A stretch of 33,514 nucleotides of DNA, taken from NCBI GenBank assembly GCA_018262475.1, contig JAGSYW010000027.1, positions 1-33,514 of the forward strand, given 5' to 3'. Position numbers and translations under genes: made by a program. Below the pieces are notes generated by a model. The model was given only the letters and a program-made list of their open reading frames with translations. It did no database searches and was not told the origin of the DNA. The DNA is from Burkholderiaceae bacterium. Its GTDB lineage: Bacteria > Pseudomonadota > Gammaproteobacteria > Burkholderiales > Burkholderiaceae_D. Positions 9,765 to 18,274 of the stretch are shown here, one piece after another (within the stretch, counting starts at the first letter, position 1; every line of letters starts with the position of its first letter).

Positions 9765-10511
9765 ATGACGACATTTTCTCTCTTCGCTCGCCGTTGCCTG
9801 CTGGCGGCAACGGCAGCAACCGTTGCAACACTCTGCGCACCAGCATGTGCGCAGCAGGTGGTATCAGGCAGACCAGCCTTGTCGCCAGCGCCCCAAGCCT
9901 CTGCTCCGGCGCAGGCAGAGACCCTGCCTGCGCCGGTCGACCTGCGGCAACGCTACCCCAAAGAAAGCATTTCATCGGTTGAAACCGCAGACAAGGCAAT
10001 TGCCGATGTAAAAAGCGAGCGCAAGGCCATTGAAGCGCGTTTCAAGGCCGAAGAAAGGCGCTGCTACCGGCAGGAATTTTTCGCCAACAAATGCCGCGAC
10101 CAGGCGAAAGAGCAGCGGAGGCTGGCACTGAATCAAGTGCGTGAAGTGCAAATTGAAGCGGAGCGTTATAGGCGCCATGCCGCTGTGGTCAAGCGTGACT
10201 CGGCGCTGGAGAAAAAACGCGCGCAGGAACCCGCCGAAGCGCAATCGCGCGCAGCTTCCGCCGCCGCCCATGCAGGCAAGATGGATGCAAAACAGCAGGA
10301 AATGCAGCGTAGACAGCAAACGCTCGAAAGCCAGCGAGGGAAACGTGAAAGCGTTTACACTGAAAAATTGCGCAAGGCAGAAGAACGGCAGCGCAAGGTA
10401 GCGGAAAAGAAAGCGAAAAAAGAAGAACAGCGCCGAAAAAAGGCTCAGGCACAAGCCGACAAAGACAAACCGCCAGCGCCTCCGGAAAAAATCAATCCGA
10501 CCAGGCAATAA
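9765..10511 (+). CDS. Secreted coiled-coil protein of unknown function
   Basis: A 248-residue product with a signal peptide (RRCLLAATAATVATLCAPACAQQ), an Ala/Pro-rich segment, and then a long Lys/Arg/Glu/Gln-rich helix (about 75-235) typical of a coiled coil. A CYRQEFFANKC element precedes the helix; similar C-Y-x-x-F-x-x-N-x-C elements occur, from memory, in uncharacterised Burkholderiales proteins. It begins 14 bp after sucB and is probably cotranscribed, occupying the place where lpd often lies. The ORF track uses a TTG two codons earlier; I prefer the ATG at 9765. I do not recognise a function. A structural or envelope role is only a guess. Confidence 0.75.
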   Translation: MTTFSLFARRCLLAATAATVATLCAPACAQQVVSGRPALSPAPQASAPAQAETLPAPVDLRQRYPKESISSVETADKAIADVKSERKAIEARFKAEERRCYRQEFFANKCRDQAKEQRRLALNQVREVQIEAERYRRHAAVVKRDSALEKKRAQEPAEAQSRAASAAAHAGKMDAKQQEMQRRQQTLESQRGKRESVYTEKLRKAEERQRKVAEKKAKKEEQRRKKAQAQADKDKPPAPPEKINPTRQ

Positions 10512-10556
10512 GCGCAAAACGGAAATGTAAATCGGCCGTCACCGCTGGGGATGGTT

Positions 10557-11321
10557 CTAATCCTTCCTGTTGCCCGCCACCAGCTTGATCACGGCCAGCG
10601 TGCAATTGTCGCCCTGGCCATGCGCGCGCTCGCGAGCCTTGCCGATCAGCATTTCTGCGGCCTGACGCGGCGAGTTCATCGCAATCGCCGCGCCCAGTTC
10701 GGCTTCGCTGAAATAGTGCCACAACCCGTCCGAACATAGCAGGAAGGCATCACCCGGCTGCAAGTTTTTATGGTGACCGATGGTCACATAAGGAGCCTTC
10801 TTGCTGCCCAGCCCGTTCACCAGCAGGTTCGCCATCCGGTGGCTCTTTGCCTGTTCGCGCGTCAGTTCGCCTTTTGCCACCATCGTTTCAACAAACGAAT
10901 GATCAATCGTGTGCTCGGCAAAATTTGGCCCGCGAAAACGGTACAGGCGCGAATCGCCGGCATGCACCCAGATTGCCTTCCGATCCGGCGTCAGCACCAG
11001 CGCCACCACCGTCGTATGCGGGTCACTTTCCTCCGACATGCCAATCAGCTTGATAATCGTATGCGACTCGTCAACGATGGTTTTCAGCAGCGCCTCGACA
11101 TCGTGCGTCAGCGGCGAGAATTCATCGAAATTCTGCCTGGCCGTCCGGATGATTTGTTCGGCAGCCATCGCCCCGCCCTGCACGCCGCCCATGCCGTCGG
11201 CCAGCACGGCCAGCATGTAGCCGGGCGCTTTCGGCGCAGCCAGCAGCGCAACGCGATCCTGTTGCTCCTTGCGGTCGCCTATATGCTGGCCGGTGCCGGC
11301 TTCGATTTGGTAAAAATTCAT
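10557..11321 (-). CDS. PP2C-family serine/threonine protein phosphatase
   Basis: A 254-residue cytoplasmic metal-dependent phosphatase of the bacterial Stp/PppA type. Metal-binding motifs are in order: QQDR near D22, LADGMGGVQGG (D42), VHAGDSRLYRF, LLCSDGLWHY and QGDNCTLAVI (D238). The ORF track runs far upstream, but family N-termini begin just before the GDRKEQQDR motif, so MNFYQIEAG is taken as the start. No clear ribosome site precedes it, which leaves some doubt. It would dephosphorylate Ser/Thr-phosphorylated proteins; no partner kinase gene is in the window. It is convergent with the coiled-coil gene and divergent from the P-type ATPase gene, with a dispersed-repeat copy between. Confidence 0.9.
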   Translation of the reverse strand: MNFYQIEAGTGQHIGDRKEQQDRVALLAAPKAPGYMLAVLADGMGGVQGGAMAAEQIIRTARQNFDEFSPLTHDVEALLKTIVDESHTIIKLIGMSEESDPHTTVVALVLTPDRKAIWVHAGDSRLYRFRGPNFAEHTIDHSFVETMVAKGELTREQAKSHRMANLLVNGLGSKKAPYVTIGHHKNLQPGDAFLLCSDGLWHYFSEAELGAAIAMNSPRQAAEMLIGKARERAHGQGDNCTLAVIKLVAGNRKD

Positions 11322-11474
11322 GCTTGTTACACAAGAAATATTTAAGCTCGCAAATGATAGCAAAAGGTGCATGTTTTGCTGCATGTCATCCTGTCTGATT
11401 CGCACAATGCTATCGTTTTTCAAACGGAATGCAATATAGCGCCTGCGCCACATGCAGGTTTTCGCAAAAACGAA

Positions 11475-11544
11475 GGGGTATATATGAAAATTACGCCTTC
11501 TGTCCAAATATTTAGTCAATACAAATAAATACACCACCCAGTAT
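11475..11544 (-). repeat. Dispersed ~70-bp intergenic repeat, copy 2 (minus orientation)
   Basis: 70 bp. Read on the minus strand it starts with ATACTGGGTGGTGTAT, contains TAAATATTTGGACAGAAGG, equivalent to the interior of the other copies, and ends with CATATATACCCC. It lies in the divergent PP2C/ATPase region. It is the most diverged of the four full copies. Confidence 0.6.
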
Positions 11545-11590
11545 ATTATTTTCCGTTTCGCAACCCTTACTCGATGACAAGGATTTCCGC

Positions 11591-14272
11591 ATGGCAGCCT
11601 CACCCCGCCACCTAGTTGCAGATGCTGCCCCTCTGCACGCATGGCATACGCTTGACACACAAGAACTGGCCAAACAGCTGGCGGTGAGTCCAACAACAGG
11701 GCTGACACTGGAGGAAGCGGCGCACAGGTTGGCTAAACATGGCGAAAACACCATCCGCGAGCGGCCGCCACGCCCGCAATGGCGCATGTTTTTCGACCAG
11801 TTCAACGATTTCATGATCCTGGTCCTGCTCGCTGCCGCCTTGGTGTCTGGCATCGTCGGCGAAGCCAAGGATACGATGGCAATCATCATCGTCGTGCTGC
11901 TGAATGCCATCATCGGCTTTGCGCAGGAAGTCCGCGCGGGACGCGCGCTGGCTGCGCTGAAAAAAATGGCGGCGGCCACGGCAATGGTGCTGCGCGCCGG
12001 CGAACGGCAAGCGCTATCCGCGTCAGATCTAGTGCCAGGCGACATCGTACTGCTGGAAGCGGGCAACGTGGTTCCGGCAGATTTGCGCCTGATCGAGACT
12101 GCGCAATTCAAGGTCGATGAATCCCTGCTCACCGGGGAAGCGCTGACGGTGGAAAAGCATAGCAATCCGCTTGCCAGCGCCGACCTGACTCTAGGCGACC
12201 GCATCAATCTTGCATACAAGGGCACGACCGCCACCTACGGCCGCGCCATCGGCATCGTCACGGCAACCGGCATGGCGACCGAACTGGGCAAAATCGCCAG
12301 CCTGCTGGATTCGGACGACAGCGCCAAAACGCCGCTGCAACGTCGGCTGGCAATGTTTGGTCGCCATTTGGGTTTCACGGTACTGGCCGTTTGCGCCATC
12401 GTGTTCGCGGTAGGCATGCTGCGCGGCGAAAAACCGGTGCTGATGTTTTTGACTGCGGTCAGTCTGGCTGTTGCCGCGATTCCTGAAGCGCTACCCGCAG
12501 TAATCACGGTCTCGCTGGCGATGGGCGCACGCAAGATGGTACGATTCAACGCACTGATTCGCAGCCTGCCCGCCGTCGAAACCCTAGGCTCGGTGACCTT
12601 CATCTGCTCTGACAAGACCGGCACCCTGACCCAGAACAAGATGCAAGTCACAGAACTCCACGCAGCAGGCGCTTCGCTGCATGAATGGAGCAATCCTTCC
12701 TCGCAGCCGCCGTGGCGCAACCTGTTTTCCGCGCTGGCGCTCTCGAACGACGCAGGCAGCAGCCAGAATGGCGGCATGATAGGCGACCCGACCGAAATCG
12801 CGCTGTATCAAGCCGCGCTAGAGGCTGGATACGACAAGACGGCGCTGGTGGCGGACGCTCCACGCCTGCTGGAATTGCCTTTTGATTCCGACCGCAAGCG
12901 AATGACCACTTTCCACCGCCACGATGGCGGCGCCATCGCATACACCAAAGGCGCGCCCGAGTCCGTACTGCCTCGCTGCGTGTCGATGCTGACCCCGGAA
13001 GGATCGCAGCCCATCGACCGTGACGCACTACTTGTAACAGCAGACAGGATGGCAGCAGACGGGTTGCGCGTACTGGCCATAGCCGAGCGCACCTGGACAA
13101 CGCTGCCAGCCAGCGCCGAAGAAGTGAACAACATCGAATCGGAACTGGTTTTCATCGGACTGGCCGGGCTAATCGATCCGCCGCGCCCAGAAGCTCAAGA
13201 AGCCGTCGAACTGTGCCAAACAGCCGGCATCACGCCGGTGATGATTACCGGCGACCATGCCGTTACCGCTAGCGTAATTGCACGCCATATCGGCATTCTT
13301 AACCATAACGGCAGGGTGGTAACAGGTGCACAACTGGCCGCGATGAGCGACGCGGAACTGCATGAACAAATCGCAGATATACGCGTCTATGCGCGGGTCG
13401 ATCCGGCGCAAAAAATCCGCATCGTCGAGGCCTTGCAATCACGAGGAGAATTCGTGGCCATGACTGGTGACGGCGTCAACGATGCCCCCGCGCTCAAACG
13501 TGCCAACATCGGCATTGCCATGGGCAAAGGAGGCACCGATGTCGCGCGCGAAGCGTCCAGCCTGGTGCTGCTGGACGACAATTTTTCCACCATCGTCAGC
13601 GCAGTACGCGAAGGGCGGCGCATATTTGACAACATCCGCAAATTCATTCGCTACTCGATGACCGGCAACGTCGCAAAAATTCTGGTCATCTTTCTAGCCC
13701 CCTTTCTTGGCATGCCAATTCCACTGCTGCCCATACACATACTCTGGATCAATTTTCTGACCGACGGACTGCCTGGCCTAGCACTCGCTGCAGAACCAGC
13801 AGAACGAGGCATAATGAGGCGCCCACCCCGTGCGCCGAATGAGCCGATGTTCGCACATGGTATGTGGCAGCACATTTTCTGGTGCGGGCTGGCCATGGCG
13901 GCCATTTCGCTATTTGCGCAAGCTTGGGCTATCCGCACAGGATCGACGCATTGGCAAACAATGGTATTCACTGTGCTAACGCTGGCACAAATGTGGCATG
14001 TGCTCGCCATCCGCTCAGAAGAACAATCACTTTTTTCGCAAGGACTTTTATCGAACTTGCCGCTGCTGAGTGCGGTTGCATTCACCTTTACGCTACAAAT
14101 GACTACCATTTACGTTCCCTGGATGAATGCACTTCTGCACACAGAACCGCTGGCGGCGATTGAACTCGGGTTGTGCATGCTGCTATCTTCAATTGTCTTT
14201 GTGTTGGCAGAAGGCGAAAAATGGCTGCTACGTAACCACCGGATTTATCGCGAAACGAACCATTTGCGATAA
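11591..14272 (+). CDS. P-type cation-transporting ATPase (type II, PacL/SERCA-like)
   Basis: An 893-residue inner-membrane ATP-driven cation pump. Domains in order: N-terminal cation-ATPase segment (about 15-80), first membrane pair, actuator domain with TGEAL (181-185), TM4 with PEALP (298-302), phosphorylation motif DKTGTLT (D341), nucleotide-binding domain, hinge motif GDGVNDAPALKRANIGIAMG, and the C-terminal membrane bundle. TM6 keeps N721, T724 and D725, equivalent to SERCA N796/T799/D800. At the TM5 position of SERCA E771 there is K696 (GNVAK), so classical two-site Ca2+ transport is doubtful. AAGGA before the ATG supports the start. The substrate (Ca2+, Mn2+ or other) cannot be decided from sequence. 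Confidence 0.9.
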   Translation: MAASPRHLVADAAPLHAWHTLDTQELAKQLAVSPTTGLTLEEAAHRLAKHGENTIRERPPRPQWRMFFDQFNDFMILVLLAAALVSGIVGEAKDTMAIIIVVLLNAIIGFAQEVRAGRALAALKKMAAATAMVLRAGERQALSASDLVPGDIVLLEAGNVVPADLRLIETAQFKVDESLLTGEALTVEKHSNPLASADLTLGDRINLAYKGTTATYGRAIGIVTATGMATELGKIASLLDSDDSAKTPLQRRLAMFGRHLGFTVLAVCAIVFAVGMLRGEKPVLMFLTAVSLAVAAIPEALPAVITVSLAMGARKMVRFNALIRSLPAVETLGSVTFICSDKTGTLTQNKMQVTELHAAGASLHEWSNPSSQPPWRNLFSALALSNDAGSSQNGGMIGDPTEIALYQAALEAGYDKTALVADAPRLLELPFDSDRKRMTTFHRHDGGAIAYTKGAPESVLPRCVSMLTPEGSQPIDRDALLVTADRMAADGLRVLAIAERTWTTLPASAEEVNNIESELVFIGLAGLIDPPRPEAQEAVELCQTAGITPVMITGDHAVTASVIARHIGILNHNGRVVTGAQLAAMSDAELHEQIADIRVYARVDPAQKIRIVEALQSRGEFVAMTGDGVNDAPALKRANIGIAMGKGGTDVAREASSLVLLDDNFSTIVSAVREGRRIFDNIRKFIRYSMTGNVAKILVIFLAPFLGMPIPLLPIHILWINFLTDGLPGLALAAEPAERGIMRRPPRAPNEPMFAHGMWQHIFWCGLAMAAISLFAQAWAIRTGSTHWQTMVFTVLTLAQMWHVLAIRSEEQSLFSQGLLSNLPLLSAVAFTFTLQMTTIYVPWMNALLHTEPLAAIELGLCMLLSSIVFVLAEGEKWLLRNHRIYRETNHLR

Positions 14273-14328
14273 GCGAGTGGTGTACCATTGCGGCTGAGCA
14301 CAACCAGCCGCAAATCCGAGTTTTCACC

Positions 14329-16365
14329 TTGAGCGACGCCACTCCCGATTCCCCACCGCCCGGCGAACACGACGCCGACATCGAACGGCTGTTCGCTGCC
14401 GACGGCCCGCTGGCGGCGGGGGTGGCATCGTTCCGCCCGCGCGCCTCGCAGACCGGCATGGCGCAAGCGATTGCGAACGCGATCGCCAAAAATGAAGTGC
14501 TGGTGGCCGAGGCCGGCACCGGCACCGGCAAAACCTTCGCCTATCTGGTGCCGGCGCTGTTGTGGGGCGGCAAGGTGATCGTCTCGACCGGCACCAAAAA
14601 CCTGCAGGATCAGCTTTTCCTGCGCGACATCCCGACCGTACGCCATGCGCTGAACGTGCCGGTGACGATTGCGCTGCTCAAGGGGCGCTCGAACTACCTG
14701 TGCCATTTCCATCTGGCGCGCACGCTGGAAAACGGCCGGCTGACGTCGCGCGAGGACGTTGGCCACCTGCGCTCGATTTCGCGCTTTGCCAAGACCACGC
14801 AGACCGGCGACAAGGCCGAACTGTCATCGGTACCGGAAAATGCGCTGATCTGGAATCTGGTGACCTCGACCCGCGACACCTGCCTCGGCGCCGAATGCGG
14901 GCACTATCAGGACTGCTTCGTGATGAAGGCGCGGCGCGAAGCGCAGCAGGCAGACGTGGTGGTAGTCAACCATCACCTGTTCTTCGCTGACGTGGCGTTG
15001 AAAGATACCGGCGTGGCCGAACTGCTGCCGACCGCGAACACGGTAATCTTCGACGAAGCGCACCAGTTGCCGGACACGGCAACACTGTTTTTCGGCGAAT
15101 CGGTTTCGACCTCGCAAGTGTTCGAACTGTGCCGCGATGTGCTGGCCGAAGGGCTGACCCATGCGCGCGACGGCGCAAAATGGCCAGACGTGATCGCGAC
15201 GGTGGAAAAAGCCGCGCGCGATTTGCGGCTAACGATTCCGGACGATTTCGCCAAGCTGGCAGTGAACCAGCTTGCGCCGTCGAGCGAGCTGTTCCCGGCG
15301 CTGGAAAAACTCCAGACTGAATTGACCGCAATGACGGCGGTGCTGGAAAATCAGGCCGAGCGCGCCGAAACGCTGGCGCAATGCCGCGACCGCGCGGTGC
15401 TGCTGGGCGATGCGCTGCAGGCATGGAAAAAGAAAGCCCAGACGGAAGACGTCGAGACAGACAACGGCGGCAAGGAAGTCAACGAAACTGACGCGAGCGA
15501 AGCGGTGCTGTGGGTTGAAGCATTCTCATCCTCGCTGCAATTGCACGCCACGCCGCTTTCGATTGCGCCAATCTTCAGCAAGCAGCGCGAAGGCACGCCG
15601 CGGGCCTGGATTTTCACCTCGGCCACGCTGGCGGTGAAAAACGACTTTCACCATTTCGCCTCACAGATGGGGCTGACCGACGAGCCGGCGCAAACCTGGC
15701 CCAGCCCGTTCGACTATGGCCGCCAGGCGCTGTTGTACGCGCCAGAAAACATGCCACCGCCGAATTCGGCTGGCTATACCGACGCGGTGCTCGATGCCGC
15801 GCTGCCGCTGATCGAAGCCGCAGGCGGGCGCGCGTTCGTGCTATGCACCACGCTGCGGGCGGTCAACCGCGCCGGCGAACGGCTGCGCACCGAGTTCGCG
15901 CAGCGCGAATGGCCCTACACGCTCCTGGTACAGGGCGACGCAGGCCGCACTGAACTGCTCGACCGCTTCCGCGCCGCCGGCAACGCGGTGCTGGTCGGCA
16001 GCCAGAGCTTCTGGGAAGGTGTGGACGTGCGCGGGGACGCGCTGTCGGTGGTGATCATCGACCGGCTGCCGTTCGCGCCGCCGGACGACCCGGTGCTGGC
16101 GGCGCGCATCGCGACGATGGAAAAGCACGGCGGCAACGGCTTCATGGATTACCAGCTGCCCGAAGCGATCATCAGCCTTAAACAGGGCGCGGGCCGGCTG
16201 ATCCGCGACGAAACCGACCGCGGCGTGCTGATGATCTGCGACCCGCGGCTGATCACCGCCCGCTATGGCCGGCGCATCTGGCAAAGCCTGCCGCCGTTCG
16301 CGCGCACCAGAAAGCTGGACGAAGTACTGGCCTTCCTCGCCAACGAACCGCCATCGAACGCCTGA
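14329..16365 (+). CDS. yoaA: YoaA/DinG-family ATP-dependent DNA helicase with Fe-S cluster
   Basis: A 678-residue XPD-like superfamily 2 helicase that unwinds DNA during repair. Visible elements are Walker A EAGTGTGKT (61-69), the four cluster cysteines C125, C185, C190 and C196 (LCHFH and TCLGAECGHYQDC), the DEAH box at 242-245, FTSATL, and the C-terminal motifs SFWEGVDVRGD and QGAGRLIRDE. The whole chain resembles E. coli YoaA more closely than DinG (VVVNHHLFFAD, IFDEAHQLPD). The start is the TTG chosen by the ORF track; no ribosome site is clear, so the exact start is uncertain. It follows the ATPase gene by 56 bp and may share its transcript. Confidence 0.92.
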   Translation: MSDATPDSPPPGEHDADIERLFAADGPLAAGVASFRPRASQTGMAQAIANAIAKNEVLVAEAGTGTGKTFAYLVPALLWGGKVIVSTGTKNLQDQLFLRDIPTVRHALNVPVTIALLKGRSNYLCHFHLARTLENGRLTSREDVGHLRSISRFAKTTQTGDKAELSSVPENALIWNLVTSTRDTCLGAECGHYQDCFVMKARREAQQADVVVVNHHLFFADVALKDTGVAELLPTANTVIFDEAHQLPDTATLFFGESVSTSQVFELCRDVLAEGLTHARDGAKWPDVIATVEKAARDLRLTIPDDFAKLAVNQLAPSSELFPALEKLQTELTAMTAVLENQAERAETLAQCRDRAVLLGDALQAWKKKAQTEDVETDNGGKEVNETDASEAVLWVEAFSSSLQLHATPLSIAPIFSKQREGTPRAWIFTSATLAVKNDFHHFASQMGLTDEPAQTWPSPFDYGRQALLYAPENMPPPNSAGYTDAVLDAALPLIEAAGGRAFVLCTTLRAVNRAGERLRTEFAQREWPYTLLVQGDAGRTELLDRFRAAGNAVLVGSQSFWEGVDVRGDALSVVIIDRLPFAPPDDPVLAARIATMEKHGGNGFMDYQLPEAIISLKQGAGRLIRDETDRGVLMICDPRLITARYGRRIWQSLPPFARTRKLDEVLAFLANEPPSNA

Positions 16366-16446
16366 TACCCCTTGGCGGCGGAACAGCGTCATCGCCGCGT
16401 CACATTCACGTGTCACCATGAAGGAAACCAGAAAAAGGAGTCCCTC

Positions 16447-17976
16447 ATGAGCGGCCAGCGTGGAATTTGCATGAACTGTGGTCGGTGTTCGAACGCAGAC
16501 CAAAGCAAGCCGATTATCGTCCCTTCCTGCGCACCGTTCATCTGCCCGGAATGCCACCAGCCGCTGCAATCGTCGCCCGACATTTCTGGCAGGCGCAACC
16601 CCATCAAGCTCATCATCTCGATTTTCGCGCTGGTGGCCATCTGCTTCGGCCTGTTCAGCTTTTTCTCGTCCACGCCATCCGCGCCAGCAAGGAATGCCGC
16701 AGCCGCGCCTGCGCCAGCCAAATCAAATGCGATGCTGCGCTTTGCCGGTTCGAACACGATCGGCAGCGAACTGCTGCCGGCGCTGGCCGAAGCCTACCTG
16801 AGAAAGGAAGGCGCGGCCGAGGTAACGCGCACACCGGGCAAGAATGCCGAAGAAATCACCATTGCCGACAGCGCGAGGCCGGAAGCTGCGATTGAAATCA
16901 AGTCGCACGGCTCCAGCACTGCGTTCAAGGCTCTGCTCGACAGAAGCGCTGACATCGGCATGTCTTCGCGCAAGATCAAGGGCGACGAAATCACCAAGCT
17001 GGCAGCGCTAGGCGACGTAACGCAGTCATCGCGCGAACATGTGCTGGCGCTCGACGGCATCGCCATCATCGTCCATCGCGATAACCCGCTTTCCTCGCTA
17101 TCGAAAGACCAGATTGGCGCCATTTTCTCCGGCGTGATCACCGACTGGGCAGAGCTGAAGCGCAAGCCTGGGAAGATCACGCTGTACGCGCGTGACGAGA
17201 AATCCGGCACCTGGGATACGTTCAAGTCGGTCGTGCTGGGCAACCTGCTGCTCGACGTCCAGGCTAAGCGGTTCGAAGACAGCAACGAACTTTCGATCAA
17301 GGTGGCGCAGGATGTGAATGCCATCGGCTTCGTCGGCCTGCCGTTCGTCAGGAACAACAAGGCGCTAGCCGTGTCAGACGCGGACGCGGCGCCGCTAATC
17401 GCCACGCGACTGACGGTAGCGACCGAAGACTATCCGCTGTCGCGCCGCCTGTATCTGTACACGCCAGACACGAACACCAATCCCCATGTGCGCAAGTTCA
17501 CCGAATTTGCGCTGTCGCGCGCCGGCCAGGACATCGTCAAGCAATACGGTTTCATCGAGCTGAACGTCGAATCGAGCAAGACTGCTGCCGCGGCTGCGCC
17601 ACAAAGCGGCATGCCGACCGAATATGCACGCCTGACGGCAGGCGCGCAACGTCTGTCGCTGAACTTCCGCTTCATGTCCGGTTCGCACCGGCTGGATAAC
17701 AAGGCGGTGCGCGACCTCGACCGCGTGCTGGAATTCATCGGAAACGCGCCAGGACAGCGCGTGATGCTATTTGGTTTCTCGGATGCGCAAGGTGACGCCA
17801 GCGCCAACCTGAACCTGTCGCGCGAACGCTCAAAAGCGGTGGCAGAGGAACTGCTCAAGCGCGGCGTGAAAATCGATACGATTGCCGGTTACGGCGCTAC
17901 ACTGCCGGTGGCTGGCAACCAGAGCGCGGAAGGACGCGACAAAAACCGCCGCGTCGAAATCTGGGTGAAAAAATAA
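16447..17976 (+). CDS. Zinc-ribbon / TM / PstS-like binding domain / OmpA-domain fusion protein
   Basis: A 509-residue multidomain envelope protein. The N-terminus has two paired cysteine sets (C8-C11 and C33-C36, plus C14 and C28) like a zinc ribbon. One membrane segment follows (about 53-73). A phosphate-binding-protein-like domain (about 95-380) starts with the FAGSNTIGSELLPALAEAYL type of motif. A C-terminal OmpA peptidoglycan-binding domain (about 400-509) has GFSDAQGDASANLNLSRERS and the closing DKNRRVEIWV. The likely topology is a cytoplasmic ribbon, with the binding and OmpA parts in the periplasm. AAGGAG with 6-nt spacing selects this ATG over the earlier track start. No pst transport genes are adjacent, so phosphate sensing is only a possibility. 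Confidence 0.88.
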   Translation: MSGQRGICMNCGRCSNADQSKPIIVPSCAPFICPECHQPLQSSPDISGRRNPIKLIISIFALVAICFGLFSFFSSTPSAPARNAAAAPAPAKSNAMLRFAGSNTIGSELLPALAEAYLRKEGAAEVTRTPGKNAEEITIADSARPEAAIEIKSHGSSTAFKALLDRSADIGMSSRKIKGDEITKLAALGDVTQSSREHVLALDGIAIIVHRDNPLSSLSKDQIGAIFSGVITDWAELKRKPGKITLYARDEKSGTWDTFKSVVLGNLLLDVQAKRFEDSNELSIKVAQDVNAIGFVGLPFVRNNKALAVSDADAAPLIATRLTVATEDYPLSRRLYLYTPDTNTNPHVRKFTEFALSRAGQDIVKQYGFIELNVESSKTAAAAAPQSGMPTEYARLTAGAQRLSLNFRFMSGSHRLDNKAVRDLDRVLEFIGNAPGQRVMLFGFSDAQGDASANLNLSRERSKAVAEELLKRGVKIDTIAGYGATLPVAGNQSAEGRDKNRRVEIWVKK

Positions 17977-18055
17977 CACTCGCGGGCTGCCTCGTACCAA
18001 TAGCATGTGTGCGTGGTAGCCTGCAATTTATGACGGCGCGCATCATCAGCGCCTT

Positions 18056-18079
18056 AATGCCCGGGAAACCGGGCATTTT
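18056..18079 (+). terminator. Rho-independent terminator after the OmpA-fusion gene
   Basis: The stem AATGCCCGG closes on CCGGGCATT through a GAAA-type tetraloop and runs into TTTTC. It lies 80 bp past the stop codon. Confidence 0.75.
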
Positions 18080-18195
18080 CATTGCGGCTCAACCATTCAG
18101 GAGCGCTGTGCCTGGTTCAACACGGATAGCGCTGGATTGCATGGCATCAAAATAACTGACCAGAAATGACTTTTGGGTCAGTAAGGCTAAAAAAC

Positions 18196-18265
18196 ATACT
18201 CCCACCAGTATTCAAAAAGCACCAGCAAAAATCAGGCCCATAGCAGCATTTTAGCCACATACCCC
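18196..18265 (+). repeat. Dispersed ~70-bp intergenic repeat, copy 3
   Basis: 70 bp, from ATACTCCCACCAGTAT to TTAGCCACATACCCC. The interior has AAAAATCAGGCCCATAGCAG, matching the other copies in position. It lies between the convergent OmpA-fusion and bepA-like genes. Confidence 0.75.
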
Positions 18266-18274
18266 AAAATCTTA

